A stretch of DNA of 64,000 nt from positions 1-64,000 of the forward strand of contig NZ_JAVVQU010000009.1 in assembly GCF_036655075.1 (NCBI RefSeq), given 5' to 3'. Below, piece after piece: positions 25,006-33,354 of this stretch (positions within the stretch are counted from its first letter, which is position 1; each line of letters starts with the position of its first letter). Under the pieces are notes generated by a model that was given only the letters and a program-made list of their open reading frames with translations, did not search any database and was not told the origin of the DNA. The DNA comes from Holtiella sp036655075 (GTDB lineage Bacteria > Bacillota > Clostridia > Lachnospirales > Cellulosilyticaceae). The position numbers and the translations under genes are program-made.

Positions 25006-25480
25006 TGTGGTAAGTTCTAATGTTTAGAAGCGTCTTGAGTTTGTTATTAGAACGCATAATGACTTCACCTAAGTAAGACTTGGCGGTGGTATAAGTCATC
25101 CAATGTGTAGGAGATGGCTGCAATAGTGTATGTTATACTCGTGGGATGTCACGCAAACAAAGGAGTTCAAGAACAGTGTAATTAACAGTTTTTTAGGGGT
25201 AAGTAAGAGACAAGAGATATGGACAAAGGGGCTGTTATTAAGGGATGAGGAAGGTGTGGAAGGCATTAACCAAAGAACGGATAGAACACACAGTAAGAAA
25301 AATTTTGTTGAAAAAAGCGGAACAAAACTGACTTGTACTAGAATAAGATAGTATTAAGAAAAGCAAAAATTATTTTTGAAAGAATAAATTTAAAAGTAAC
25401 CTTTTAGGTGAAATTGCATATAGTATTACTATACAGTGTAAGATGGTATAGTATCCCCCCTTGAACATCTTCCTTATTCT
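25006..25480 (+). other. Gene-poor stretch
   Basis: I find no convincing gene. A + strand frame at 25130-25351 (73 codons) has no ribosome binding site and encodes low-quality, Lys/Arg/Thr-rich sequence without family features. It could be decayed coding DNA. Confidence 0.5.
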
Positions 25481-25485
25481 ACAAT

Positions 25486-25616
25486 AATGAGCCTAGCGTT
25501 TACAAAAACTGATTTAAACAAAAGAAGGCCCTACCATTTAAGGTGCCGCTTAAAGGTAGAAGTCACGAATAAGCCATTTATATCCTACGATATATCTGCT
25601 AAATGCTAGACTCATT
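25486..25616. other. Nested inverted repeats, possible structured RNA
   Basis: The ends AATGAGCCTAGCGTTT (25486-25501) and AAATGCTAGACTCATT (25601-25616) pair over 16 positions with one mismatch and one wobble. Inside lie CTACC(A)TTTAAG / CTTAAAGGTAG (25531-25559, 11 bp, one bulge) and TATATC-CTAC-GATATA (25579-25594). GGC 25527-25529 can pair with GCC 25573-25575 around the first inner hairpin. The layout, a closing stem with internal branches, resembles a structured RNA. Either strand could be transcribed. It matches no riboswitch or RNA class I know. Confidence 0.4.
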
Positions 25617-25712
25617 TAATTATATAATAATTATAAATATGACATATATAATACACTCTATGTATATGCTTAAAGATATAAAGTTAGACTAAATTTTGAT
25701 ATTTTGACATGT

Positions 25713-25745
25713 AAAAAGGTGTTTCCGTATGGAAACACCTTTTTT
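25713..25745 (-). terminator. Bidirectional-looking terminator after the Gx transporter gene
   Basis: AAAAAGGTGTTTCC and GGAAACACCTTTTT form a perfect stem with a 4-nt loop. T-runs occur on both strands, so it can end the minus-strand operon and any + strand transcript. Confidence 0.9.
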
Positions 25746-25756
25746 GCATACAGTTT

Positions 25757-26269
25757 TTACTGTCTATATAGAGTGAATTTCTTGAAGTGTGTACTAATAA
25801 ATAAGGCACCCCATCCTATAAAGTAGCCTGAAACAATACTGCTAATGAGTAAGAATGGTGCATAGAAAAATATACCAGGGGTATTTGTAATAAGAACAGC
25901 AATAACAAGCTGACCGACAATGTGAAGGATGGAACCTACAATGCTAATGATCCAAATGCTTAAATATTTGCGACAGTACTGATACAGAACAATCATGCCT
26001 ATATTGCTGAGTAGCCCGCCTGCTAAACTAAAGAAGATAGTGGAGACTTTGCCTGTAATTATAGTGCCTAAGAAAATGCGAAGCAATAGTACGGTTAAAG
26101 CTTCTCTGGGACCGTATAAGATAAGGACTGCCAGGGAAACCATATTAGCAAGTCCTAACTTAAGTCCTGGAATGGGGGCGATAGGTGGGATCTGTAGTTC
26201 GATTATGAAGATAACAAGTGCAATAGCACATAATAAACTTAAGTAGACCATTTTTTGAACTTTACTCAT
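25757..26269 (-). CDS. Gx transporter family membrane protein
   Basis: A 170-residue membrane protein with about five helices, related to the Gx family (heptaprenyl diphosphate synthase component I-like; ECF S-component fold). Typical stretches are PPIAPIPGLKLGLANMVSLAVLILYG and LRIFLGTIITGKVSTIFFSLAGGLLSNIGM. These genes usually sit beside NusG-II proteins, FMN-binding proteins or isoprenoid genes. Here only the NusG-II partner is present, 11 bp upstream. The start follows AAAGGAG. A role in small-molecule uptake is likely; the substrate is unknown. Confidence 0.8.
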   Translation of the reverse strand: MSKVQKMVYLSLLCAIALVIFIIELQIPPIAPIPGLKLGLANMVSLAVLILYGPREALTVLLLRIFLGTIITGKVSTIFFSLAGGLLSNIGMIVLYQYCRKYLSIWIISIVGSILHIVGQLVIAVLITNTPGIFFYAPFLLISSIVSGYFIGWGALFISTHFKKFTLYRQ

Positions 26270-26280
26270 AGAGACTCCTT

Positions 26281-26673
26281 TTATTCAACAATTGCGTCAA
26301 GCTCTAGAGGTTTATCAGTAGCTTGAATTTCTATAACAACACCATTAGGCAAGCAAACGGCAGGTAAAAGACTATTTGAAATATAGCCCTGACTTACACA
26401 AAGTTGGTCTGGACAGTTAGCTTCAGTAAAGCCGATTTGACCAGGTTCAATATGGATAGTATTAAGACCACCTCGTTTGTTGTCAATGGAGATACTCTCG
26501 GGTGCAGTAACCTTAGATAAATCGATTTCACGCATAACTTTTCCATCTAATTTAATTGTTGCAATCTGAGTGCCAGTAGGCTCGTAATTCATGATGAGTA
26601 AAATAGCGATAACACATAAAGCTACAATGATACCGATGGCACCAATGATAATTTTATTCATATGCTTATTCAT
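26281..26673 (-). CDS. NusG domain II-containing membrane-anchored protein
   Basis: A 130-residue protein with one N-terminal membrane helix (about 7-28) and an extracytoplasmic NusG_II domain, with the characteristic cysteine pattern NCPDQLCVSQGYI and LPAVCLPNGVVIEI. I place the start at 26673, preceded by AGAGAGG at a slightly long 11-bp spacing; frames opening further upstream lack a ribosome binding site. Such proteins are found with Gx transporters and with flavin-linked electron transfer genes in clostridia. The function is not established. Confidence 0.8.
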   Translation of the reverse strand: MNKHMNKIIIGAIGIIVALCVIAILLIMNYEPTGTQIATIKLDGKVMREIDLSKVTAPESISIDNKRGGLNTIHIEPGQIGFTEANCPDQLCVSQGYISNSLLPAVCLPNGVVIEIQATDKPLELDAIVE

Positions 26674-26790
26674 TTTTAAAACAACCTCTCTTGGAAAAAA
26701 TATCATATATTCACCTATCAGTATAGACAAACATTAAGGGGTTTATCAAGGGTTAATAGGAACACACTACTATAGCATAAAAAATAATAA

Positions 26791-26819
26791 TTGACAAACA
26801 AAAATGGGAGTGATATGCT
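26791..26819 (+). promoter_or_regulatory. Promoter of the iscR operon
   Basis: TTGACA, a 17-bp spacer and TATGCT, with the dyad operator directly downstream. Confidence 0.75.
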
Positions 26820-26827
26820 GAAAATGT

Positions 26828-26852
26828 AATTCCTACAAAATAACTAGGAATT
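26828..26852 (+). promoter_or_regulatory. 25-bp dyad, probable IscR/Rrf2 operator
   Basis: AATTCCTA, nine bases, TAGGAATT: a perfect 8+8 inverted repeat at the predicted transcription start, just before the Rrf2-family regulator gene. Its 25-bp span equals that of known IscR sites, so autoregulation is likely. Confidence 0.75.
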
Positions 26853-26864
26853 GGAGGCGAGAGT

Positions 26865-27311
26865 ATGAAATTATCTACTAAAGGTAGGTATGGACTCCAA
26901 GCAATGGTTGATATTGGGGTTTATGCAAAAGAAAAACATATTTCTTTAAAAAGCATAGCTGAGCGGTTAGATGTATCAGAGAACTACTTAGAACAGCTTA
27001 TTGCATTACTTAAAAAAAATAAACTTGTTACAAGCATACGCGGTGCTCAAGGTGGATATACCTTGGCAAGAACTGCTAAAGATATTAGTATAGGAGAGAT
27101 CCTACGTACTTTAGAAGGGTCACTAGCACCTACAGATTGTACTTGTGAAGGTGGCAAGCATTGTGAAAGAAATACAAGATGTGTCACCAGACCTGTATGG
27201 GAGAAGATTAGAGACGGCATCAATGATGTGGTAGATGGTATATCCTTGCAGGAACTTATAGACGATTATGAGTCTATAGGCGATAACTCATGTAATAAAT
27301 TTTATATGTAA
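26865..27311 (+). CDS. iscR: Rrf2-family Fe-S regulator (IscR-like)
   Basis: A 148-residue DNA-binding protein beginning MKLSTKGRYGLQAMVDI, with the winged-helix recognition region SIAERLDVSENYLEQLIALLK and the wing IRGAQGGYTLAR. Cysteines at 92, 94, 100 and 106 (DCTCEGGKHCERNTRC) can ligate an Fe-S cluster, as in IscR. It heads an operon for Fe-S assembly and has a perfect dyad over its own start site. CymR, a cysteine-metabolism regulator, lacks these cysteines, so IscR is the better call. Confidence 0.88.
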   Translation: MKLSTKGRYGLQAMVDIGVYAKEKHISLKSIAERLDVSENYLEQLIALLKKNKLVTSIRGAQGGYTLARTAKDISIGEILRTLEGSLAPTDCTCEGGKHCERNTRCVTRPVWEKIRDGINDVVDGISLQELIDDYESIGDNSCNKFYM

Positions 27312-27361
27312 TTTTATATAGATAGAAATTCTACTTATTTATAAAGTTGGGAGTGTTGAAA

Positions 27362-28540
27362 ATGGATAGAATATATTTAGATCATGCAGCGACCACACCA
27401 GTGAAACCAGAGGTATTAGAAGCAATGATGCCTTACTTTACACAAAGCTTTGGGAATCCATCAAGTGTGTATCAAATTGCTCAAATTAATAAAAAAGCTA
27501 TTGATGATGCAAGAGAGACTGTAGCTAATCTCTTAGGTGCTCATCCAAATGAGATTTTCTTTACAGCAGGTGGAAGTGAATCAGATAACTGGGCAATCAA
27601 AGGTATTGTAGAAGCCAATAAAAATAAAGGTAACCACATTATCACAAGTAAGATTGAACACCATGCGGTACTTCACACTTGTGAATATCTTGAAAAGCAA
27701 GGTTATGAAGTAACTTACTTAAATGTTAATGAAAAGGGTCAAATTGACCTAGAAGAACTTAAAGCAGCTATAAAAGAAAATACTATTCTTATTACAATTA
27801 TGTATGCAAACAATGAAGTTGGAAGCATTATGCCAATTAAAGAAATTGGTCAAATTGCTAAAGAACGTGGTGTTGCATTCCATACAGATGCTGTGCAAGC
27901 AGTAGGTCAAATAAGAATTGATGTAAAAGACCAAAACATTGATGCACTTTCTATGTCAGGACACAAAATCTATGGACCAAAAGGGATTGGGGTACTCTAC
28001 ATTAGAAGAGGACTTAAAATCACAAATCTTATCCATGGTGGTGCCCAAGAAAGAGGTAGACGTGCTGGAACAGAAAATGTACCAGGTATTGTAGGTCTTG
28101 CAAAAGCAATAGAACTTGCATATACAGACTTTGATGACAAAGTTGTACGTATTCAAGGACTACGCGATAAACTTATAAATGGCGTTTTAGAGGCTATTCC
28201 TTATGCCAAACTAAACGGAGATCCAGTTCAACGTCTATCAAACAATGTCAACATTGGATTTGAATTTGTTGAAGGGGAGTCACTTCTTCTTCTGTTAGAT
28301 ATGAATGGTGTAGCAGCATCTAGTGGTTCAGCTTGTACATCAGGATCATTAGATCCTTCACACGTGCTATTAGCCCTTGGCTTACCACATGAAAAAGCAC
28401 ATGGTTCACTCCGTATGACTTTAGGTGAGAAAACAACAGAAGCAGAGATTGACTACGTACTTGAGAAATTACCAACAATTGTACAACGTATGAGAGATAT
28501 GTCTCCATTATACGAAGATTTTCTTAAAGAAAACAAATAA
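27362..28540 (+). CDS. nifS: Cysteine desulfurase (NifS/IscS type)
   Basis: A 392-residue PLP enzyme that takes sulfur from cysteine for Fe-S clusters and tRNA thiolation. Features: MDRIYLDHAATTPVKPEVLEAM, the PLP lysine in MSGHKIYGPKGIG, and the catalytic cysteine in SSGSACTSGSLDPSHVL. I place the start at ATG 27362, eight bases after GGGAG. A TTG codon at 27347 in the same frame overlaps that site and is unlikely. It lies between iscR and the scaffold gene and can feed both IscU and MnmA. Confidence 0.93.
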   Translation: MDRIYLDHAATTPVKPEVLEAMMPYFTQSFGNPSSVYQIAQINKKAIDDARETVANLLGAHPNEIFFTAGGSESDNWAIKGIVEANKNKGNHIITSKIEHHAVLHTCEYLEKQGYEVTYLNVNEKGQIDLEELKAAIKENTILITIMYANNEVGSIMPIKEIGQIAKERGVAFHTDAVQAVGQIRIDVKDQNIDALSMSGHKIYGPKGIGVLYIRRGLKITNLIHGGAQERGRRAGTENVPGIVGLAKAIELAYTDFDDKVVRIQGLRDKLINGVLEAIPYAKLNGDPVQRLSNNVNIGFEFVEGESLLLLLDMNGVAASSGSACTSGSLDPSHVLLALGLPHEKAHGSLRMTLGEKTTEAEIDYVLEKLPTIVQRMRDMSPLYEDFLKENK

Positions 28541-28583
28541 TAAGTTATAAAAATAAGATAAAACTATTAACGAGGTGAAAAAT

Positions 28584-29039
28584 ATGTATAGTGAAAAAGT
28601 AATGGATCATTTTATGAATCCACGTAATGTAGGTGAAATTGAAGATGCAAGTGGTGTTGGTACAGTAGGTAACGCTAAATGTGGCGATATCATGAAAGTA
28701 TACCTTAAAATTGAAGATGGCCTTATCGAAGACGTTAAGTTCAAAACTTTTGGATGTGGCGCTGCGGTTGCAACAAGCTCAATGGCTACAGAACTTGTAA
28801 AAGGTAAAACAATTCAAGAAGCTTTACAAGTAACAAACAAAGCAGTTATGGAAGCGCTTGATGGACTTCCACCAGTAAAAGTACACTGCTCAGTTCTTGC
28901 AGAAGAAGCACTTCAAGCTGCACTTTGGGATTATGCCACAAAAAATGATATTAAAATTGAAGGTTTAGAAGAACCTAAAGAGACAGATCACCATGACCAC
29001 GGACATGATGATGAAGAGGGCGAAGCTTGTCATGCCTAG
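28584..29039 (+). CDS. iscU: Fe-S cluster scaffold protein (IscU/NifU N-terminal type)
   Basis: A 151-residue scaffold on which Fe-S clusters are built. The three ligand cysteines are at 33 (NAKCGD), 58 (FGCGAA) and 102 (VHCSVL). The last 20 residues are His/Asp/Glu-rich (DHHDHGHDDEEGEACH), a metal-binding-like tail absent from E. coli IscU. The start is ATG 28584 after GAGGTG; the GTG at 28575 is part of that site. The 3' end overlaps mnmA by 8 bp. Confidence 0.92.
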   Translation: MYSEKVMDHFMNPRNVGEIEDASGVGTVGNAKCGDIMKVYLKIEDGLIEDVKFKTFGCGAAVATSSMATELVKGKTIQEALQVTNKAVMEALDGLPPVKVHCSVLAEEALQAALWDYATKNDIKIEGLEEPKETDHHDHGHDDEEGEACHA

Positions 29040-30114
29040 TAGTAAAGGTAGAGTAGTTGTTGGAATGTCAGGGGGGGTAGACAGCTCAGTTGCTGCCTAC
29101 CTTCTTAAAGAACAAGGCTATGAAGTTATTGGAATGACGATGCAGATTTGGCAAGAAGATGCACCAGAAGACAGTGACGGGGGATGCTGCGGTCTTTCAG
29201 CTGTAGACGATGCAAGACGTGTCTGTCAAAAGCTAGATATTCCACACTATGTAATGAACTTTAGAAACGATTTTAAGAAACATGTTATAGACTATTTCAT
29301 TGAAGAATATGAAAAAGGTCATACACCTAATCCGTGTATAGCTTGTAATAGGTATGTAAAATGGGAGTCTATGCTTCATAAATCTCTCCAAATTGGAGCA
29401 GATTATATTGCAACGGGGCATTACGCACGCATTGTAAAAGATGAAGTAACAGGACGCTATGCCTTTAAGCTTTCTAAGACAATGGCAAAAGACCAAACTT
29501 ATGCATTATATAACTTAACACAAGAACAGTTAAAGCATACACTGATGCCACTAGGAGACTATACAAAAGATGAAATACGTGCTATTGCCAAAGAGATTGG
29601 ACTTACTGTAGCAAGTAAACCAGATAGTCAAGAAATCTGCTTTGTACCAGATGATGATTATGCAGGTTACATTGAACGAGAGACAGGCAAGAAGCAACAA
29701 AAAGGTAAGTTTGTTACAAAAGAAGGAAAAGTTTTAGGTGAACACAAAGGTATTATTCACTATACCATTGGACAGCGCAAAGGACTTGGATTATCTTATG
29801 GCAAGCCACTTTTTGTATCTAAAATTGACCCCGTTAACAATACTGTTGTTGTAGGGGATAATACAGACTTATTTACTTGTGAAGTCTATGCAAATAAGTT
29901 AAACTTTATGCCGTTTGAAAAGCTAGAAGGTAAGATGGAAGTAGCTGCTAAAATTCGTTACAGCCATCCACCACAAGCATGTACCATTGAAATGATAGAC
30001 GAAGAGACTATTAAGTGTACTTTTAAGGAGCCACAACGTGCAATTACTCCAGGACAAGCACTTGTTATTTACGATGGTGACATTGTAGTAGGTGGCGGTA
30101 CTATCATTAGATAA
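29032..30114 (+). CDS. mnmA: tRNA-specific 2-thiouridylase
   Basis: A 360-residue enzyme that thiolates U34 of tRNAs for Lys, Glu and Gln. The PP-loop GMSGGVDSSVAAYLL is near residue 10. Catalytic cysteines appear in NPCIACNRYVKW and SQEICFVPDDDY. I place the start at ATG 29032, overlapping the scaffold gene, because upstream in-frame ATGs would only add residues read from the His-rich tail region. Being downstream of nifS fits its need for persulfide sulfur. Confidence 0.93.
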   Translation: MPSSKGRVVVGMSGGVDSSVAAYLLKEQGYEVIGMTMQIWQEDAPEDSDGGCCGLSAVDDARRVCQKLDIPHYVMNFRNDFKKHVIDYFIEEYEKGHTPNPCIACNRYVKWESMLHKSLQIGADYIATGHYARIVKDEVTGRYAFKLSKTMAKDQTYALYNLTQEQLKHTLMPLGDYTKDEIRAIAKEIGLTVASKPDSQEICFVPDDDYAGYIERETGKKQQKGKFVTKEGKVLGEHKGIIHYTIGQRKGLGLSYGKPLFVSKIDPVNNTVVVGDNTDLFTCEVYANKLNFMPFEKLEGKMEVAAKIRYSHPPQACTIEMIDEETIKCTFKEPQRAITPGQALVIYDGDIVVGGGTIIR

Positions 30115-30337
30115 ATAATACAAAATTTTACAAGGTGTGAGAAAGCTGTTCAGTCAGTAATTTCATGCCTTTTTTCGTATTTGAAGATATATTTTATCTG
30201 TTTTAAATAGGGCTCTAAATTAATAGAATAATTAATTCTTTTATTTGATGAATTTAACACATAGTCTATATTTTGGGGATAAATAATGAAGATATAGGGT
30301 AAATTGTACAAATTAATGTGAAGTGTAAATGTAATTG

Positions 30338-30366
30338 TTGTATGGCAAAATAGTTCGTGTTAGAAT
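30338..30366 (+). promoter_or_regulatory. Promoter of the Na/Pi symporter gene
   Basis: TTGTAT, a 17-bp spacer and TAGAAT, 34 bp before the start codon. Confidence 0.6.
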
Positions 30367-30399
30367 GTCCCTGTATGAAAACAACATGGGAGGATACCG

Positions 30400-32085
30400 A
30401 TGGATATTAATGTATTTCAGATAGCTCTAGCATTTCTTGGTGGTTTTGGTCTTTTTATGTTTGGGATGGACTACATGGGAGAGGGACTTCAAAAAGCAGC
30501 TGGTAGCAAAATGAAGAATCTTCTTAGTGCCTTAACAAGTAACCCATTCTTAGGTGTTGCTGTAGGTGCAGGTGTCACAGCTATTATCCAAAGTTCGTCA
30601 GCAACCACAGTAATGGTTGTAGGTTTCGTTAATGCAGGCCTTATGTCTTTAAGACAAGCCGTTGGAGTTATTATGGGTGCCAATATTGGTACAACAGTAA
30701 CAGCTTGGATTGTGTCTTTAGGAGATTGGGTGTCATTCTTAAAACCATCTACAATAGCACCACTTTGTATAGGTATAGGTGTTATTATGGTTTTATTCTG
30801 TAAGAAACAAAAGGTAAAACAAGTTGGCCAAATTGTATTTGGCTTTGGTGCACTTTTCTTAGGACTTGATCTTATGGGGGATGCAGTGAAACCAATTAGT
30901 CAACTAGAGTCTGTTAAACAGCTTTTCGTAAGCTTGGGTGCAAATCCTTTCTTAGGTATTTTAGTCGGAACAATTGTAACAGCCGTGATTCAAAGCTCAT
31001 CAGCGTCTGTAGGGATTTTACAGACACTTGCATTAAGTGGTCTTGTGCCATGGAACACAGCTATTTATATTATTTTAGGACAAAATATTGGTACAACAGT
31101 GACAGCTATGCTTTCTAGTATTGGAGCAAGTAGAAATGGTAAGCGTGCAGCTGTAATACACTTGCTTTTCAATGTCATAGGGTCGGTAGTGTTTGCGATT
31201 ATAGCAATTGCAGCATTCGGTGGACTTATGCCAAAACTTGCGACATTTGGTACATCGCTTATTGATCCAACGAAGATTAGTGTTGTTCACAGTATCTTTA
31301 ACATCTTAAACACACTTTTATTATTCCCATTTGCAGGTCTACTTGTAAAAATTGCAGAGAGACTTATACCTGATACAGGGGAAGAAGAGAATGAAAGTGA
31401 GCTTAAACATCTAGATGAACGTATTCTTGAAACACCATCTTTTGCTGTGCAAAATGCAATTAAAGAAGTTGTACGTATGGGTGAAATGGCAAGTCATAAT
31501 GCCAAAATGGGTATGGAAGCTATCTTTGAAAAAGATGAAACTAAGATTCAAGAAGTATTCAAAAGAGAAAAAGTTATTAATCAATTACAACATGGGATTA
31601 ACCATTATTTAATCAAGCTCTCTAATTTGCCAATTTCAGAAAATGAACATGGTGTTGTCAATAGTCTCTTCCACACTGTGAGTGATATTGAACGTGTAGG
31701 CGACCATGCAGAAAACTTAGCAGAACTTGCCGAGATTCGTATAAGAGATGAAGTAGAATTCTCTGAAAGTGCAATGAAAGAATTAAAAACAATTTCAAGC
31801 TTAGCAATCAAATGCTTTGATACAGCACTTCAAGCTTGTGAATTTGATGATCGTGCTATAGCAAAAGAAGTACAACCAATTGAACAACAAGTGGATCAAT
31901 TAGAAGAAGATTTAAGAGCAAGACATATTAAACGTCTTTCAGAAAATAAATGTAGTTCTATGGCAGGAGTAGTATTCTTAGATTCAATTAGTAACTTAGA
32001 ACGTATTTCTGACCATGCATCTAATATTGGGAATTCTGTGTTAGATGAAAAGAAAATTTATATGGCTAGTGAAACAATGGTATAA
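30400..32085 (+). CDS. Na+/phosphate cotransporter (NptA/PNaS family) with PhoU-like domain
   Basis: A 561-residue membrane protein. The first 330 residues hold two inverted repeats of the Na/Pi fold, each with a QSSSA motif (AIIQSSSATTV near 65 and AVIQSSSASVG near 198) and GANIGTTVTA / GQNIGTTVTA partners. Residues about 350-550 form a PhoU-like helical domain (GEMASHNAKMGMEAIF, SDIERVGDHAENLAELA, LERISDHASNIGNSV). The full domain combination is common in Firmicutes. It imports phosphate with sodium. It is monocistronic, with a promoter upstream and a terminator downstream. Confidence 0.9.
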   Translation: MDINVFQIALAFLGGFGLFMFGMDYMGEGLQKAAGSKMKNLLSALTSNPFLGVAVGAGVTAIIQSSSATTVMVVGFVNAGLMSLRQAVGVIMGANIGTTVTAWIVSLGDWVSFLKPSTIAPLCIGIGVIMVLFCKKQKVKQVGQIVFGFGALFLGLDLMGDAVKPISQLESVKQLFVSLGANPFLGILVGTIVTAVIQSSSASVGILQTLALSGLVPWNTAIYIILGQNIGTTVTAMLSSIGASRNGKRAAVIHLLFNVIGSVVFAIIAIAAFGGLMPKLATFGTSLIDPTKISVVHSIFNILNTLLLFPFAGLLVKIAERLIPDTGEEENESELKHLDERILETPSFAVQNAIKEVVRMGEMASHNAKMGMEAIFEKDETKIQEVFKREKVINQLQHGINHYLIKLSNLPISENEHGVVNSLFHTVSDIERVGDHAENLAELAEIRIRDEVEFSESAMKELKTISSLAIKCFDTALQACEFDDRAIAKEVQPIEQQVDQLEEDLRARHIKRLSENKCSSMAGVVFLDSISNLERISDHASNIGNSVLDEKKIYMASETMV

Positions 32086-32091
32086 AATACA

Positions 32092-32125
32092 TAAAAACGT
32101 ACAAGATTTTCTTGTGCGTTTTTGC
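32092..32125 (+). terminator. Intrinsic terminator after Na/Pi symporter
   Basis: AAAACGTACAAGA, a 3-nt loop and TCTTGTGCGTTTT, then T-rich sequence. Confidence 0.88.
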
Positions 32126-32161
32126 TTTATCTAAAAAAATTGTTAAATTTTTAATAAAGTC

Positions 32162-32190
32162 TTGAAAAATCATGTATAAATGGATAGAAT
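32162..32190 (+). promoter_or_regulatory. Promoter of the cggR-gapA glycolytic cluster
   Basis: TTGAAA, a 17-bp spacer and TAGAAT, about 60 bp before cggR. Confidence 0.75.
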
Positions 32191-32216
32191 GTAGGAGTGG
32201 GAACAAAATAAAATAA

Positions 32217-32236
32217 CGGGGCGGAAAAAGTCCCGC
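32217..32236 (+). promoter_or_regulatory. Candidate CggR operator
   Basis: CGGGGC and GTCCCG form an inverted repeat between promoter and cggR start. CggR operators in Bacillus contain GGGAC-type half sites in a comparable position. A further GGGA lies upstream near 32200. Assignment is by position and similarity only. Confidence 0.45.
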
Positions 32237-32248
32237 AAGGTGATTGAA

Positions 32249-33280
32249 ATGAAAGATACCATGCTAAGACTAGAACAAATTATCCCCGAAGGTATGCAAG
32301 ATTTTAAAATAAGGTATGCTGTCTTACAAACAATTTTGGAAAATGAGCCTATAGGTCGAAGACTTCTTGCAAACCTTACTACATATTCAGAACGAACGAT
32401 TCGAACAGCTACAGATTTACTTAATAAGCAAGGGCTTATAGAAGTAGCACATAGTGGAATGATTGTGACCACAAGTGGCAAAGTGTTGTTAGATGAGTTA
32501 TACGAGCCATTACAAACGCTCCATGCACTAAGTGCACTTGAAAGTGAAATAGAAATATTAATAGGTGCTAGAAAAGTTACGATTGTTCCAGGGAATGTAG
32601 ACCAAGATGAAAGTGCCAAATGGCAGATTGGGAAGGCGGGAAGCAATTTAGTATTAAGTTTATTAGGTGAGGATGATGTTGTTGCTATAACAGGAGGCAG
32701 TACTATTGCTAAAATGGTAGAGCTTATGCCTGCAAAGCAGAAAGAACCCACTCGTACAACAATCATTCCAGCTCGAGGAAGTATAGGCAAACGTATGGAG
32801 TATCAAGCTAATATATTAGCGGGAGAATTTGCGAAAAAGATTAATGGAAAGCATGAAGTTTTAAATATTCCAGATAATTTAAGTGCAAATTCTATTGAAA
32901 CAATCAAACAAGAGCCTCATATCCAAAAAACATTGCAAAAAATGGCAAAATCAGATATGATTATATTGGGTTTGGGCGATGCTATGAAAATGGCTAAAAG
33001 ACGGAATGAATCACAAGAAGTTATCGCGCTGCTCCAACATAAAGGTGCTGTGGCAGAAGCTTTCAGATATTACTTTGATGAAAAAGGTGAAGTCATCTAT
33101 AGTGCAACCAATATTGGGTTGGATTTAGAAATGGTTAAACGTATTTCAACAAGAGTAGTACTTGCAGGTGGTTCGTCAAAAGCAGTGGCATTATTGGCTA
33201 CAAAAGAATTACTTAAAGACAGTTACCTTATTCTTGATGAAGGAGCTGCCAAAAAAATGATAGAGGTATCAATTCGCTAG
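32249..33280 (+). CDS. cggR: Central glycolytic genes regulator (SorC/DeoR type)
   Basis: A 343-residue repressor. Residues 1-80 contain a winged helix (IGRRLLANLTTYSERTIRTATDLLNKQGLI), and the rest is the sugar-phosphate-binding domain (ALTGG-like VVAITGGSTIAKMV, then LGLGDAMKMAKRR and VVLAGGSSKAVALLA). CggR is released from DNA by fructose-1,6-bisphosphate. Its position directly ahead of gapA-pgk-tpiA-gpmI-eno is diagnostic. I choose ATG 32249, six bases after AAGGTG; GTG 32240 overlaps that site. Confidence 0.92.
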   Translation: MKDTMLRLEQIIPEGMQDFKIRYAVLQTILENEPIGRRLLANLTTYSERTIRTATDLLNKQGLIEVAHSGMIVTTSGKVLLDELYEPLQTLHALSALESEIEILIGARKVTIVPGNVDQDESAKWQIGKAGSNLVLSLLGEDDVVAITGGSTIAKMVELMPAKQKEPTRTTIIPARGSIGKRMEYQANILAGEFAKKINGKHEVLNIPDNLSANSIETIKQEPHIQKTLQKMAKSDMIILGLGDAMKMAKRRNESQEVIALLQHKGAVAEAFRYYFDEKGEVIYSATNIGLDLEMVKRISTRVVLAGGSSKAVALLATKELLKDSYLILDEGAAKKMIEVSIR

Positions 33281-33354
33281 TTAGGTTACATACTAATGAA
33301 AGCGCTTTGTATATAAAAAATAATATTCATAGTTATTTTAAGGAGGATGTATCA

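Noticed and set aside
25130..25351. 73-codon + strand frame in the gene-poor stretch
   Set aside because: No ribosome binding site, no family features and low-complexity composition; at most decayed coding DNA.
25486..25616. Purine, preQ1, THF, fluoride or other known riboswitch
   Set aside because: TTCTACC on the minus strand recalled the purine J2/3, but L3 CCGTAAAT and J3/1 GACTA are missing; motifs of the other classes were also not found.
32170..32790. 206-codon minus-strand frame opposite cggR
   Set aside because: It mirrors a well-supported regulator gene, lacks a ribosome binding site and has the Ser/Ile-rich composition of an antisense shadow.
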